The notes below the pieces were generated by a model, which had not been told where the DNA came from, did no database searches, and was given only the letters and a program-made list of their open reading frames with translations. Shown one piece after another: positions 7,896 through 15,744 of a DNA stretch of 64,000 bases; within the stretch, counting starts at the first letter, position 1, and the number at the start of each line of letters is the position of its first letter. Location of the stretch: the NCBI RefSeq assembly GCF_009193255.1, contig NZ_WACG01000009.1:1-64000 (forward strand), written 5' to 3'. A program made the translations under genes and the position numbers. The DNA comes from Arthrobacter koreensis. Lineage in GTDB: Bacteria; Actinomycetota; Actinomycetes; Actinomycetales; Micrococcaceae.

Positions 7896-8750
7896 TTAGG
7901 GCTGCTGCTCATTCTGAGAAAGCACAGCGGCTCCGTTGAGTCGATATAGGTAACGGCGTCTCCTCGGATCAAATACATCGCCGTTCGGCTGCGGAAGCGG
8001 CACACTCAATGTGGTTAAGAGCGAGAGTGCTTGCAGCTCTTTAGTGCCCTTTGTGCGAGTTCCTGCAGAGATGAAGTACCTAGCAGGGAACTCTCTGGTG
8101 CCGAACCAAACGGCTTTCTCGCCGGCCCGCTCGGCGAGAAGGATGAGGAGCATGACGAGTCCGGGACCACTTAGTGCCTGGATGTAGCCCCCTGTCCACA
8201 GGGCGCTCGGGACCTTGAAGTAGAGGTGAGGATTCTTTGCCGCTGCAGTCTCAGTGCTCGGGAGTTGTGTCTTGGCGAAGCTAGTGGAGGGGAGCTGATA
8301 CTCCGTATTATTCCCAGATTCATCCAAGATCGTCACAAGGGGCGGGTTTCCTGGAACCTTGTCCAGTCTAATTAGTTGCGCTTCCTCCAGACTCCTCAGA
8401 GCAGCCCTGACGCGCCTGCTTCCGCGATTGTCTGGGTCCTCTAAGTCTAGGAGGGTCGCCCAACCTCTTGCGCTTTTGTCTGTTGTGAATGGTGGCCGCG
8501 ACGATCGCCATAACAAGGCCAGAAATAGCTTGAGGGGAACGACGCCGGATCGCCCCCCTGCGTAGAGCCTTGCCAATGGGGGCTTGTCGCCGTCTTGCGC
8601 ACGCACAAAAATCTTCCGCACAGGGGTGCTGTCGACGCGACGACCAGAACTCTCTTGAACCAAATCAGCCGCATCCAGTGAGGCAGCTGAAGTGCCAACA
8701 GGTTCAGCTGAGCGGTGCAGGAATTTCGATATGGGACTCAACTCACTCAC
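7896..8750 (-). CDS. Putative winged-helix protein (284 aa)
   Basis: 284-residue basic protein. The middle (about 70-150) reads like a winged-helix segment: P-L-K-L-F-L-A-L-L-W-R-S-S-R, then R-R-V-R-A-A-L-R-S-L-E-E-A-Q-L-I-R-L-D. A second similar module follows (G-L-V-M-L-L-I-L-L-A-E-R-A, then T-K-G-T-K-E-L-Q-A-L-S-L-L). Tandem winged helices of this sort occur in small plasmid replication initiators and in uncharacterised regulators. No exact family is recognised. It is transcribed away from the DUF3800-like gene, sharing a 277-bp divergent intergenic region with it. Confidence 0.6.
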   Translation of the reverse strand: MSELSPISKFLHRSAEPVGTSAASLDAADLVQESSGRRVDSTPVRKIFVRAQDGDKPPLARLYAGGRSGVVPLKLFLALLWRSSRPPFTTDKSARGWATLLDLEDPDNRGSRRVRAALRSLEEAQLIRLDKVPGNPPLVTILDESGNNTEYQLPSTSFAKTQLPSTETAAAKNPHLYFKVPSALWTGGYIQALSGPGLVMLLILLAERAGEKAVWFGTREFPARYFISAGTRTKGTKELQALSLLTTLSVPLPQPNGDVFDPRRRRYLYRLNGAAVLSQNEQQP

Positions 8751-9027
8751 ACCTGAAACTTACCGCCTCTTAATGTGCTTGCAGAAATCTTAACGTTCTC
8801 TCTAGTTAGCTTCACAAGCAGCGGCATGAGTCGGATGCAAAAGCAGCTCTACGAAACACAAAAGCGTCATCTAATTCATACACAAGCGTAGGGGGTTGAA
8901 TTGTATTCCTATAGCGTTTGCGTGTCAATTATTTTCGGGTAAAGTCATAGATCGTGGGTACGGTAATCCGCAGCCCTCCATCCCGGTTTCGTTGCCCCGC
9001 TTCCGCCCAGCCGAAAGAGATTGTTAA
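8751..9027. other. Divergent promoter region
   Basis: 277 bases between the leftward winged-helix gene and the rightward DUF3800-like gene. AT-rich relative to the window, suiting two back-to-back promoters. TTGAAT near 8896 followed by AT-rich sequence is one possible -35 element. No palindrome of note. Confidence 0.35.
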
Positions 9028-9612
9028 GTGCCAGAATCGAGTATTTTCGAGCTCCACGCATGGGTGGATGAAAGCATGCGCACGGTGGCCGGGGAGGGTA
9101 GGTACTTGCTCGGTGCTGTTGTCGCTGATCCCTTAGCTTGTGATCCAGTCCGAGATGAACTTCGGTCCGTCCTGCCGAGAGGAGCTCGCAAACTTCATTG
9201 GACAGACATGGAGGACCGAGAAAAAAAGAGGGTCGCTGGTTTGGTTACTGGATTCGATATGGCTCACATGGTGGTCATTGGTACACCACTGGATCACCGC
9301 AAGCAGGAACATGCGCGGGCGAAGTGTATGGAGCGCCTGTTGTGGGAGCTCGGCCAGCTACAAGTAACTCGGGTCTATCTGGAGCAACGCACACAGTCTC
9401 TCAATGCCCGAGATATGAAACTAGTGCGGCACCTGCGCGGCAAGAAGTCTGTGCCTTCCGCGCTTCGTGTGGACGTCCAGCAGCCGTCTGTGGAACCCAT
9501 GCTTTGGATTCCGGACCAAGTTCTGGGGGCGCTTGGGGACGCAGCTTCGAACGATGATACGTGGCTTGACCAGTATGCTGGGGCGGTTCAACAGATCGAA
9601 ATCATGATCTAG
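9028..9612 (+). CDS. DUF3800-like putative nuclease
   Basis: 194 residues from GTG 9028, preceded by GAAAGAGA. The pattern V-D-E-S at residues 13-16, the following glycine-rich strand (Y-L-L-G-A-V-V), K-L-H-W-T-D-M around residue 57 and a C-terminal W-I-P-D-Q-V-L-G-A-L segment match the DUF3800 group. That group has an RNase H-like fold with conserved acidic residues and is often found near defence and mobile elements. The activity is inferred, not shown. It is a single gene followed by a clear hairpin terminator, and diverges from the winged-helix gene. Confidence 0.6.
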   Translation: MPESSIFELHAWVDESMRTVAGEGRYLLGAVVADPLACDPVRDELRSVLPRGARKLHWTDMEDREKKRVAGLVTGFDMAHMVVIGTPLDHRKQEHARAKCMERLLWELGQLQVTRVYLEQRTQSLNARDMKLVRHLRGKKSVPSALRVDVQQPSVEPMLWIPDQVLGALGDAASNDDTWLDQYAGAVQQIEIMI

Positions 9613-9621
9613 ACAACGCGA

Positions 9622-9658
9622 AGGCCAGGTCCCGCTAACCACGGGGGTCCTGGCCCTT
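9622..9658 (+). terminator. Hairpin terminator after DUF3800-like gene
   Basis: GGCCAGG-T-CCC (from 9623) pairs with GGG-T-CCTGGCC (ending at 9655) apart from one central mismatch, ten bases after the stop codon, and is followed by a short pyrimidine run. The position fits an intrinsic terminator for the upstream gene. Confidence 0.6.
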
Positions 9659-9866
9659 ACTTCTCTCCCACCCGCAGGAGGGGAGCTGCCACCATTATGT
9701 TCCGTTGTCCCCGACTTGTCCAGTTATGCACAGCCCTGGGCATTTGTGCCGCCTCGTAATTTGCTCTTCCCAATTCTCTTGGTCACTTGAAGGTGCCCTC
9801 TGCTTTTCTGGTGGGCCCTCGTCAGGCCGCGGTATATCGAGGCGATGCAAGGTCAAGAGCTTGAGA

Positions 9867-9894
9867 CCATAGGTTGTTGTCTCGCAACCTATGG
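9867..9894. repeat. Perfect 10-8-10 palindrome
   Basis: CCATAGGTTG (9867-9876) and CAACCTATGG (9885-9894) are exact inverted copies around an 8-bp centre, in a 440-bp gap (9613-10053) with no recognised gene. The geometry recalls recombinase core sites (two arms and an 8-bp crossover) or a strong operator. No recombinase gene is adjacent; the nearest recombinase sequence is the remnant at 11.3 kb. Confidence 0.45.
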
Positions 9895-10053
9895 GTTGCA
9901 AGCCATCTGTAGGAGACAGTCGTGTAGCCACGGAATTCCGGGTTACGGTGTGTCTTGCCACCATGTGTCGCAGGTATCACGGCCGATGCTGGCATGGCCT
10001 TCGGTTGAGGGACATGTTCGGTTGGACTGCCCGACGACGACCTGACCCGCTAG

Positions 10054-10764
10054 CTAACGAGTGGTGAGGCCTAGCAGGGAGAGGGCTGTGCGGAGTTCGG
10101 GTGTCTCGGAACTGAGGTTCACAACTTCGATGTCAGTGACGTGGGCACTGATCTGTCCGTCGGTGTCACGCTCAAAGATGGCCCAGAGCAGAAGGTCATC
10201 ACCGTGCCTTGAGCGGAACTGGATTCCGTCGCAATAATCCGAGCCGTCGGTATTCTTCCGGGTCCATAGGTACTGGGAAACCTCCTGGGTGAGCAGTCGG
10301 TTCTCAGCATTCTTCAGGGCTGCCGCGTCGAAGTCCTTGAGGTTGTACGCCAGCGCCTTGCCTTTAAAGAGTGGGTGAAGGCCCGCGACCGTTTCTGCGG
10401 AAGTGATGTCAACGAAGCGGCCGGTGAGGCGAGCCGAGCCAGCAATACGGTTCAACAGCCACTGGTCAATGTCCAGTTCCCCGGGGCGGACGCTGGGGAA
10501 CTGTTCCGCGTCGGACTCGTCTTCTTCAATCGCGTCGATCTCAGCCACTAGATAGGGATCCGGCCGGTGTGGGGCCAGGAGTTCAACCAGACAAGCTAGG
10601 AGGCTCTCCGCGGCGTAGACCGTTCGGTAAAGGCCATGATCGAGCGGATCCCACCTGCCGTTGAAACGTCCGTCCGGTCCAGCCCACCGCCAATCGGACC
10701 ATTCCCACGGCTGGGGAAGGAACCCAACCCGCCAGGCCCGCTGATCAAGATCTGCGAACTTCAT
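10054..10764 (-). CDS. RES-domain toxin
   Basis: 236-residue RES family protein. The features seen are the N-terminal W-R-V-G, then G-R-F-N-G-R-W-D-P near residue 33, T-V-Y-A-A-E-S with L-V-E-L, and the C-terminal D-G-I-Q-F-R-S-R-H-G-D-D-L-L-L-W-A-I-F, which carries the family's conserved serine region. RES toxins degrade NAD+ and are paired with Xre/MbcA-type antitoxins. The partner gene lies directly upstream and overlaps by four bases. The length is at the large end for the family, with about 30 extra residues at the front. Expression is presumably autoregulated by the antitoxin. Confidence 0.8.
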   Translation of the reverse strand: MKFADLDQRAWRVGFLPQPWEWSDWRWAGPDGRFNGRWDPLDHGLYRTVYAAESLLACLVELLAPHRPDPYLVAEIDAIEEDESDAEQFPSVRPGELDIDQWLLNRIAGSARLTGRFVDITSAETVAGLHPLFKGKALAYNLKDFDAAALKNAENRLLTQEVSQYLWTRKNTDGSDYCDGIQFRSRHGDDLLLWAIFERDTDGQISAHVTDIEVVNLSSETPELRTALSLLGLTTR

Positions 10765-11147
10765 CCGAGGCGGGCGAAGGCTCGGGCTGCGGCCAGAACC
10801 TCAGGGCCGCTTTGGTCCGGGTTGGTTTCCCGTATTAATCGCGCGGGGGACCGGTCCTCCAGCTGAGGGTTCATGCCCTGAAACCAGGTCTGAGCAATCC
10901 GGTGACTGTTGGACTCCATGATGATTCCTGCCACGTGATAAGACAGCCGCAGGCGGGCTTCGGTCTCGGCGGGCATTTTGCGGGAGCCTTCAGCCCATTG
11001 CCGGACCGCACGGGTTTCTCCGACTCCTGCCAGATAGGCGACTAGCTTGGCGCCTAGCATGTCGCGGAGTTCAGCCACTAGGGGAGCGACCTCAAGGTTG
11101 ATGGACTCACGGTAGGCGCGGATGCCGGGAGAAGCTGTCTGACTCAT
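10761..11147 (-). CDS. Xre/MbcA-like antitoxin of RES pair
   Basis: Overlaps the RES gene by ATGA, the usual antitoxin-first order. From ATG 11147 the product has 128 residues: an N-terminal helical part with an HTH-like section (L-G-A-K-L-V-A-Y-L-A-G-V-G-E-T-R-A-V-R-Q-W) and a C-terminal part ending L-E-D-R-S-P-A-R-L-I-R-E, where the toxin-binding region normally lies. The frame stays open upstream to 11279, so a longer start is possible, but codons there look less natural. It should neutralise the RES toxin and repress the operon. Confidence 0.65.
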   Translation of the reverse strand: MSQTASPGIRAYRESINLEVAPLVAELRDMLGAKLVAYLAGVGETRAVRQWAEGSRKMPAETEARLRLSYHVAGIIMESNSHRIAQTWFQGMNPQLEDRSPARLIRETNPDQSGPEVLAAARAFARLG

Positions 11148-11313
11148 AGCCTGATCATGTCCCAAATCGAGGGCGACCGCAAGCAAGATGCCGGTTCGAT
11201 CCCACCCTATTTCCCAACCCGGTTCCCTGTAATCGCTAAACCCGTGAAGGGCCGCCGCCGCGCGGACGTGTTCCCGCACCCGAGCCCAGGGGATGGCACG
11301 TGGCCATCAAGGT

Positions 11314-11403
11314 GTACGTTGCACGATCCGGTACACCGTACTTCTGGCGACCTTGAAGAGTTCGGCGATCTCGGTGGTGGTGTGCTGGCCTCCCATATAG
11401 GGC
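11314..11403 (-). pseudogene. Resolvase 3'-end remnant
   Basis: About 90 bases match, with only a handful of differences, the 3' end of the complete serine resolvase gene at 23.4 kb (its bases 23362-23453). The shared sequence encodes the C-terminal helix-turn-helix (T-T-E-I-A-E-L-F-K-V-A-R-S-T-V-Y-R-I-V-Q). Two bases are missing near 11396 and the homology stops abruptly after it, so this is a broken copy. Both copies lie on the minus strand and bracket the metal and thiol gene block. Confidence 0.8.
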
Positions 11404-11582
11404 TTCTGCTCTTGCCGGGCCGAAGAAATTGACGGTACCGACTCCCATGGACCTAGCAAAGTGGGGGTTTTGATTCTTGTCAATTACTCCTGGCCCTGCC
11501 ACTTTCGTGATAATTGCACGTGACTCCGCTGAGGCATGAGCGACGAGTCAAGGGTCTGCGGCATTGGTGCTGTGGCGTGTGG

Positions 11583-12212
11583 TTAGTGCCGCAGGGTATC
11601 GATTGGCTGTGTTCGACCGAGGCCTGGCAAGAATCGGCCGACCTTGGCGGTGTAGCGGGCGTAGGTGTGTGGGTGGGTGCGGTTCAGGTAAGGCTCTTCG
11701 ACGAGGCGAACCTGTATTTCCACTGCCAGGAACAGGCATGCCAGAGCCGTTGCGCTTACCGGGGTGGGGATCATGAGCGCAATTCCGGTCATGGCGGTGA
11801 GCATGGCGGAGAACACCGGGTTGCGGACCACAGCGAACAGGCCGGTGGTGACTAGATCCGTGTGTTCGGTTGCGTCGACGCCGATGCGCCAGGAAGCGCC
11901 CATGCCGCTCTGAGCGGCCAGGGTCCCGAGAAATCCAATGATGGTCAGGATGATCCCGAACCAGGCGAGGCCGGGCGATTGGGGCGGGACGATGAGGTCG
12001 GCGAGGGCCAGGGCGGGACCAGCAGCACCGAGCACGATGGCTGCGGCGAAGAGGACTCCGCCCCACCACTCGATCGACCTGGGTGTCCCGCTGATGCCGC
12101 GGAAACCGGTGGAACCGGTTCTGCGACGGTGCATCCAGGACCTCACCCCGAACGTGGCGATGACGCCGGCGGCATATAAACCCAGAGCAAGGAGCGACGC
12201 TGTCTGCACTGA
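11583..12212 (-). CDS. Isoprenylcysteine methyltransferase-like membrane protein
   Basis: About 209 residues from GTG 12212 (GAGG box upstream); an earlier GTG at 12239 is possible. At least four hydrophobic segments are seen. The C-terminal part carries the ICMT/PEMT-like signature: T-T-G-L-F-A-V-V-R-N-P-V-F, a hydrophobic stretch, then V-E-E-P-Y-L and Y-A-R-Y-T-A-K-V-G-R-F-L-P. Bacterial members are of unknown substrate and often sit beside metal-resistance or redox genes. It is the last gene of a minus-strand run with VKOR and a DsbA-like protein, separated from VKOR by about 70 bp. Confidence 0.75.
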   Translation of the reverse strand, partial: SVQTASLLALGLYAAGVIATFGVRSWMHRRRTGSTGFRGISGTPRSIEWWGGVLFAAAIVLGAAGPALALADLIVPPQSPGLAWFGIILTIIGFLGTLAAQSGMGASWRIGVDATEHTDLVTTGLFAVVRNPVFSAMLTAMTGIALMIPTPVSATALACLFLAVEIQVRLVEEPYLNRTHPHTYARYTAKVGRFLPGLGRTQPIDTLRH

Positions 12213-12284
12213 CACGAGTGGCCTCGATTCCTCAACCACAAGGGCTGAAAGGTCGTACGGAGTTGCCGGCGGGTTGCGGGGACC

Positions 12285-12929
12285 TCAAGTGAACACGTGG
12301 AGGAAACGGAAGAACACGGATGCGGCGACGGCGATGTAGGCCAGGACGATAATCGGTCCGACCCATGCTGCGAGGCTGCGGGTGAGGGCGGCGGGTGCGG
12401 GTATGACGCAGTGAACCATGTTGCGGACGGTGGTAAGGATGAACAAAGGGATCATCGCCGCCCACACGATCATGCAGTAGAGGCAGAGGATATAGATCTC
12501 GAAGAGAGCCTGGCTCCATAACCAGGTCACGAACACGGCAGCGAGAGTGACGCCAATCTGCAGGCCCGCCCAGTACCAGTGGCTGAACCGGGCTCCCGCG
12601 AGCAACGCCATGCCGGTGGTGATGACGACGGTAAAGCCGACGAGGCCGATGAACGGATTAGGGAAGCCAAACAATTCGGACTGCCACGTTTGCATGACCT
12701 GCCCGCAGGACACCCAGGGGTTGATGTCGCAGCTCGTGACGTGGTCCGGGTTCCGATACAACTCGAGCTTCTCAAGGATCAGGATCCCCGAAGCAGCCCA
12801 CCCGATAACACCCGTGACCACGAGCATGACCCCGAACGCGATCCTACGGGCGAACCCGGGCAGCGACGCCGTGTCATCCTTCCCGCGGTCCTGGACCGGT
12901 GTGACATCATTCGTCATTGTGTGCGCCAT
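12285..12929 (-). CDS. Vitamin K epoxide reductase (VKOR) family protein
   Basis: 214 residues with five hydrophobic segments. It carries the four VKOR cysteines: the loop pair C67 and C75, and the active-site C149-L-Y-C152 at the end of a membrane helix. Actinobacterial VKOR re-oxidises the periplasmic disulfide-forming protein and passes electrons to menaquinone. The DsbA-like gene 27 bp upstream is the natural partner, so the pair should form disulfides in exported proteins. The His-Trp pair (S-H-W-Y-W) near residue 117 sits at the membrane boundary. Linked to copper and thiol genes, it may protect cell-envelope thiols from metal. Confidence 0.92.
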   Translation of the reverse strand: MAHTMTNDVTPVQDRGKDDTASLPGFARRIAFGVMLVVTGVIGWAASGILILEKLELYRNPDHVTSCDINPWVSCGQVMQTWQSELFGFPNPFIGLVGFTVVITTGMALLAGARFSHWYWAGLQIGVTLAAVFVTWLWSQALFEIYILCLYCMIVWAAMIPLFILTTVRNMVHCVIPAPAALTRSLAAWVGPIIVLAYIAVAASVFFRFLHVFT

Positions 12930-12955
12930 GGTGAGAGTTCCTTCGCCAGTAAGGG

Positions 12956-13663
12956 TCAGTCCGCGATGGCGGTTTCGATCAGGGTACGGAATTCCTCAAC
13001 GGTGGCTGGCTGGATCTTTTCGCCGTCGAGGAAGAACGTCGGGGTTCCCCCGACATTCAGGGCCATGCCGTCCCTCTTGTCTATATTCACGCGGTCCAAG
13101 GTTGCCGGGTTAGCGATTGCCGCGTCGTAGGCAGCCATGTCAAGGCCGAGGTCTTCGGCGTACTCGCGGAACACCGGTGACCGGTCCTCGGAGGTGTGGC
13201 CCCACTCGGTCTGCTTCTCGTACATCAGGGCATGCATTTGCGTGAACTTGCCCTGCTGCGCGGCGGCCTCAACCGCGGCGGCTGCAGTCTCGGAGTTCGG
13301 GTGCCCGGGCAGGGGGAAATACCGGGCGACGACGGTCAGGTTCTCCCCGTATTCCTCGGAAAGGTCTTCCACGAGCGGGTACGCGGCCAGGCATGCCTCG
13401 CATTCAAAATCGAGGAATTCCACAAGGACCGCTTTTTCGTCCGGCGCCTCAGACAGGCGGTGGCTGTCCTCACGGACGACCTCGGCCGCGGTAGTTGGCG
13501 TACCAGCGGCCTGGCTCTCATCCTCCCCGAGCGTGTTGAAGAGGAAGACCATACCGATAACGAGGGCGACTGCTGCGAGCAGGCCGATCATGATCCGGTT
13601 TTGCAGGCTCATGCCTTTCTTCGTGCCGGGGGCCGCGCCGCGAGCAGGGGTGGGTGTAGGCAT
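12956..13663 (-). CDS. DsbA-like thioredoxin-fold oxidoreductase
   Basis: 235 residues: a basic N-terminus, one membrane anchor at about 21-43, then a thioredoxin fold with a helical insertion. Active site F-E-C88-E-A-C91 and the cis-proline loop G-G-T-P-T-F are visible. It should sit outside the membrane and introduce disulfides. The VKOR gene directly downstream would recycle it. A GGAG ribosome site precedes ATG 13663. The length and layout match actinobacterial DsbA-family proteins partnered with VKOR. Confidence 0.9.
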   Translation of the reverse strand: MPTPTPARGAAPGTKKGMSLQNRIMIGLLAAVALVIGMVFLFNTLGEDESQAAGTPTTAAEVVREDSHRLSEAPDEKAVLVEFLDFECEACLAAYPLVEDLSEEYGENLTVVARYFPLPGHPNSETAAAAVEAAAQQGKFTQMHALMYEKQTEWGHTSEDRSPVFREYAEDLGLDMAAYDAAIANPATLDRVNIDKRDGMALNVGGTPTFFLDGEKIQPATVEEFRTLIETAIAD

Positions 13664-13753
13664 GGTGGTGTCTCCTCGTCATGGAACTGCGTCGTCGTGT
13701 TCGTCCCGGGCAAAGTGCAGGGAAGGACGGTTGATCAGGTTTTACTCGAGCCT

Positions 13754-14656
13754 CTAGTCGTGCCTGCAGCAGGCGCAGGACGCCTCCACGGGCGTCGAGC
13801 CATGGGCGGATGTGGTGCTCGCCGTGGCCTCGGTTTCTGCGGTCCGGGCACTCAGGGTAATCGACGCAGGTCTCACCGAATTGCTCGTCGCTGAGGCGAT
13901 CGCGCCTGGACTGGAGCCGGTACTGCAGCACGAGTCCGTGCCGCCGTCCGGCGTGCTCCTGCAGGTATCATTACCGCTTCCGTCGATGTCGAGGCTTCCC
14001 AAGGGCGGGACGCAGCAGGAGTCGCCCTTCCACGCTTCGCGACCTTCTTTGAGGGCGACGGCGGCGATAACGAGAGCTGCGATCGGGTCGGCCCAGGACC
14101 AGCCGAGGGTGCTGTTGAGCAGCAGGCCGACCAGCAGGACTCCGGAAAGGTAGGTGCAGAGCAGGGTCTGCTTGGAGTCCGCGACAGCGGATCGGGAGCC
14201 GAGTTCCCGGCCGGCGCGGCGCTGCGCCCAGGACAGGAATGGCATGACGGCCAGGCTCACCGCCGCGAGGATGATCCCGACCGACGAGTGTTGGGGCTCG
14301 GACGCGCCGAGCAAGGTGCGGACGGCATCGAAGGTAACGAACGCGGCAAGGCCGAAGAAGGAGAACGCGATCAGTCGCAGCGCGGTCTTTTCGCGGGCTT
14401 CAGGGTCTCGGCCGGCGAACTGCCAGGCCACGGCCGTTGCAGACAGGACTTCCACGATGGAGTCCAAGCCGAATCCAATCAAGGCACTCGAGGACGCGAT
14501 CGTGCCGGCACTGATCGCGACGACCGCTTCGATGACGTTGTAGGTGATGGTTGCTGCAACGAAGAGACGGATCCGGCGTGAGAGGATTGCGCGCCGCTCC
14601 GGTGACGGAGCCGCGGACGCTGCATGTGGGGGGCGAACGGAAGCGTGGGTGCTCAT
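13754..14656 (-). CDS. CDF-type cation efflux transporter with Cys-rich tail
   Basis: 300 residues from ATG 14656, which overlaps the stop of the cmtR-like gene. Residues 28-215 contain five or six membrane helices typical of the cation transporter fold, with the acidic helix G-L-D-S-I-V-E-V and a later A-D-P-I-A-A-L. The C-terminus (about 215-300) replaces the usual cytoplasmic domain with a Cys/Ser/Thr-rich stretch including D-S-C-C and C-A-C-C, probably metal-binding. With its coupled CmtR-type repressor it is expected to expel a soft or divalent metal such as Cd or Pb (inferred from the sensor). Confidence 0.85.
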   Translation of the reverse strand: MSTHASVRPPHAASAAPSPERRAILSRRIRLFVAATITYNVIEAVVAISAGTIASSSALIGFGLDSIVEVLSATAVAWQFAGRDPEAREKTALRLIAFSFFGLAAFVTFDAVRTLLGASEPQHSSVGIILAAVSLAVMPFLSWAQRRAGRELGSRSAVADSKQTLLCTYLSGVLLVGLLLNSTLGWSWADPIAALVIAAVALKEGREAWKGDSCCVPPLGSLDIDGSGNDTCRSTPDGGTDSCCSTGSSPGAIASATSNSVRPASITLSARTAETEATASTTSAHGSTPVEASCACCRHD

Positions 14657-15000
14657 CAGCAGCAAGCCTTTCCAATGATGTGGTCTGCTTTGGTAGTGCA
14701 GCAGCACTCGGGATCGTTGACGGCGACGACATCCAGTAGTGCGGTCAGCGCGTCGCCCAGCTTCTGGTCCGCCAGCTCGTAGCGGACCCGCCGACCCTCA
14801 GGGACTGCGACGACCAGCCCACACCCACGCAGGCACGTCAGATGGTTAGACACCCGCTGCTTGCTCACGCCCGCCAGCTCAGCGAGCTCACCTGGATAGG
14901 AAGGAGCTTCCCTCAGTGCCAGGAGGACCCTAGACCGAACCGGGTCCGACAGCGCGTAGCCGAAGCGGGCAAGCACCGAATGATGCGTCTGAGTCTCCAT
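14656..15000 (-). CDS. cmtR: CmtR-type ArsR/SmtB metal-sensing repressor
   Basis: 114-residue winged-helix repressor. The recognition region reads V-S-N-H-L-T-C56-L-R-G-C60-G-L-V-V, the same C-x-x-x-C spacing as mycobacterial CmtR (Cys57/Cys61), which senses Cd and Pb with a third cysteine in the tail. Here the tail has C99-C-C101 and C113-C114. It should dissociate from DNA on metal binding and release the downstream efflux gene, whose ATG it overlaps. Upstream of its start, GTACA (15011-15015) and TGTAC (15024-15028) form a possible operator. Confidence 0.88.
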   Translation of the reverse strand: METQTHHSVLARFGYALSDPVRSRVLLALREAPSYPGELAELAGVSKQRVSNHLTCLRGCGLVVAVPEGRRVRYELADQKLGDALTALLDVVAVNDPECCCTTKADHIIGKACC

Positions 15001-15010
15001 ACGGCTAATG

Positions 15011-15028
15011 GTACACGTGAATCTGTAC
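15011..15028. promoter_or_regulatory. Candidate CmtR operator
   Basis: GTACA and TGTAC form an inverted repeat with an 8-bp centre, 11-28 bases upstream of the repressor start codon. The position suits autorepression by the ArsR-family protein, but the arms are short. Confidence 0.35.
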
Positions 15029-15075
15029 TATTTGGGATGGGTGGTCAGCTGGTTGGAGTTGGAGCTGGGGTTGGT

Positions 15076-15693
15076 TCAGGGCAGGACGTCTTCAATAAGT
15101 GTTTTTAGGGTGGTCTTTTCCGCCACGCCTAGTATTCGTGCTGATATGCGGCCCTGCCGGTCGAGGATGAGAGTTGTGGGGACAGCCTGCGGCGGTACGT
15201 ATTGCGTAAGGCTCAGCAGGATCTTGCCATCCTTGTCTTTGAAGCTTGGGTAGGTGACCCCGAAATTTCGTTCGAACGCTTCAGCGGTCGGTTGTTCATC
15301 GCGGACATTTATCCCGTAGAACCTCACGCCCTGGTCAGCGAATTCTTTGCTTAGGTCGTTCAGCGTCGGCGCTTCGGTGCGGCAGGGAGCACAGGCCGCG
15401 TACCAGAAGTTGAGAACTACGACGTCCCCGGTCCAGTCTTCCTGATCCAACGTTGTCCCGTCGAACAGTGTGCCCGTGAGCTGGACTCTGTCCCCGCGGT
15501 TCTCTGGGCCATATTCGGCCACCGACCCATCTCCGGCGATGTAATTCTTATTATCGCCTGCTTGGGCTTGCTCGGAGAGCGAGTCTTCGGGGGAGCAGCC
15601 GGTGAGAGTGAGAGCTGCGATGAGGAGGGCGGCGCTCATTCGAGAGGTGACGGGTTGTCTGCGTCGTGGGCGTGCTGCATCGGTGCCGCGCAT
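15076..15693 (-). CDS. ResA/TlpA-like thiol-disulfide lipoprotein
   Basis: 205 residues with a lipobox L30-T-G-C33 after a hydrophobic stretch, so anchored outside the membrane. The thioredoxin-like domain has N-F-W-Y-A-A-C101-A-P-C104-R-T-E-A-P and the V-P-T-T-L cis-proline strand near 170. Such proteins reduce apocytochrome c or copper-site cysteines, taking electrons from CcdA. The ccdA gene lies just upstream (51 bp), supporting this pairing. ATG 15639 is an alternative, shorter start. Confidence 0.88.
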   Translation of the reverse strand: MRGTDAARPRRRQPVTSRMSAALLIAALTLTGCSPEDSLSEQAQAGDNKNYIAGDGSVAEYGPENRGDRVQLTGTLFDGTTLDQEDWTGDVVVLNFWYAACAPCRTEAPTLNDLSKEFADQGVRFYGINVRDEQPTAEAFERNFGVTYPSFKDKDGKILLSLTQYVPPQAVPTTLILDRQGRISARILGVAEKTTLKTLIEDVLP

Positions 15694-15744
15694 AGCGTGT
15701 ACGGGTCTCCTATGGCGTAGGTGAGTATCAGCGTGAATTGGAGC

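Noticed and set aside
11185-11210. tRNA-like T-loop string GGTTCGATCCC
   Set aside because: No acceptor, D or anticodon stems can be built around it, and it lies in or next to the RES antitoxin reading frame.
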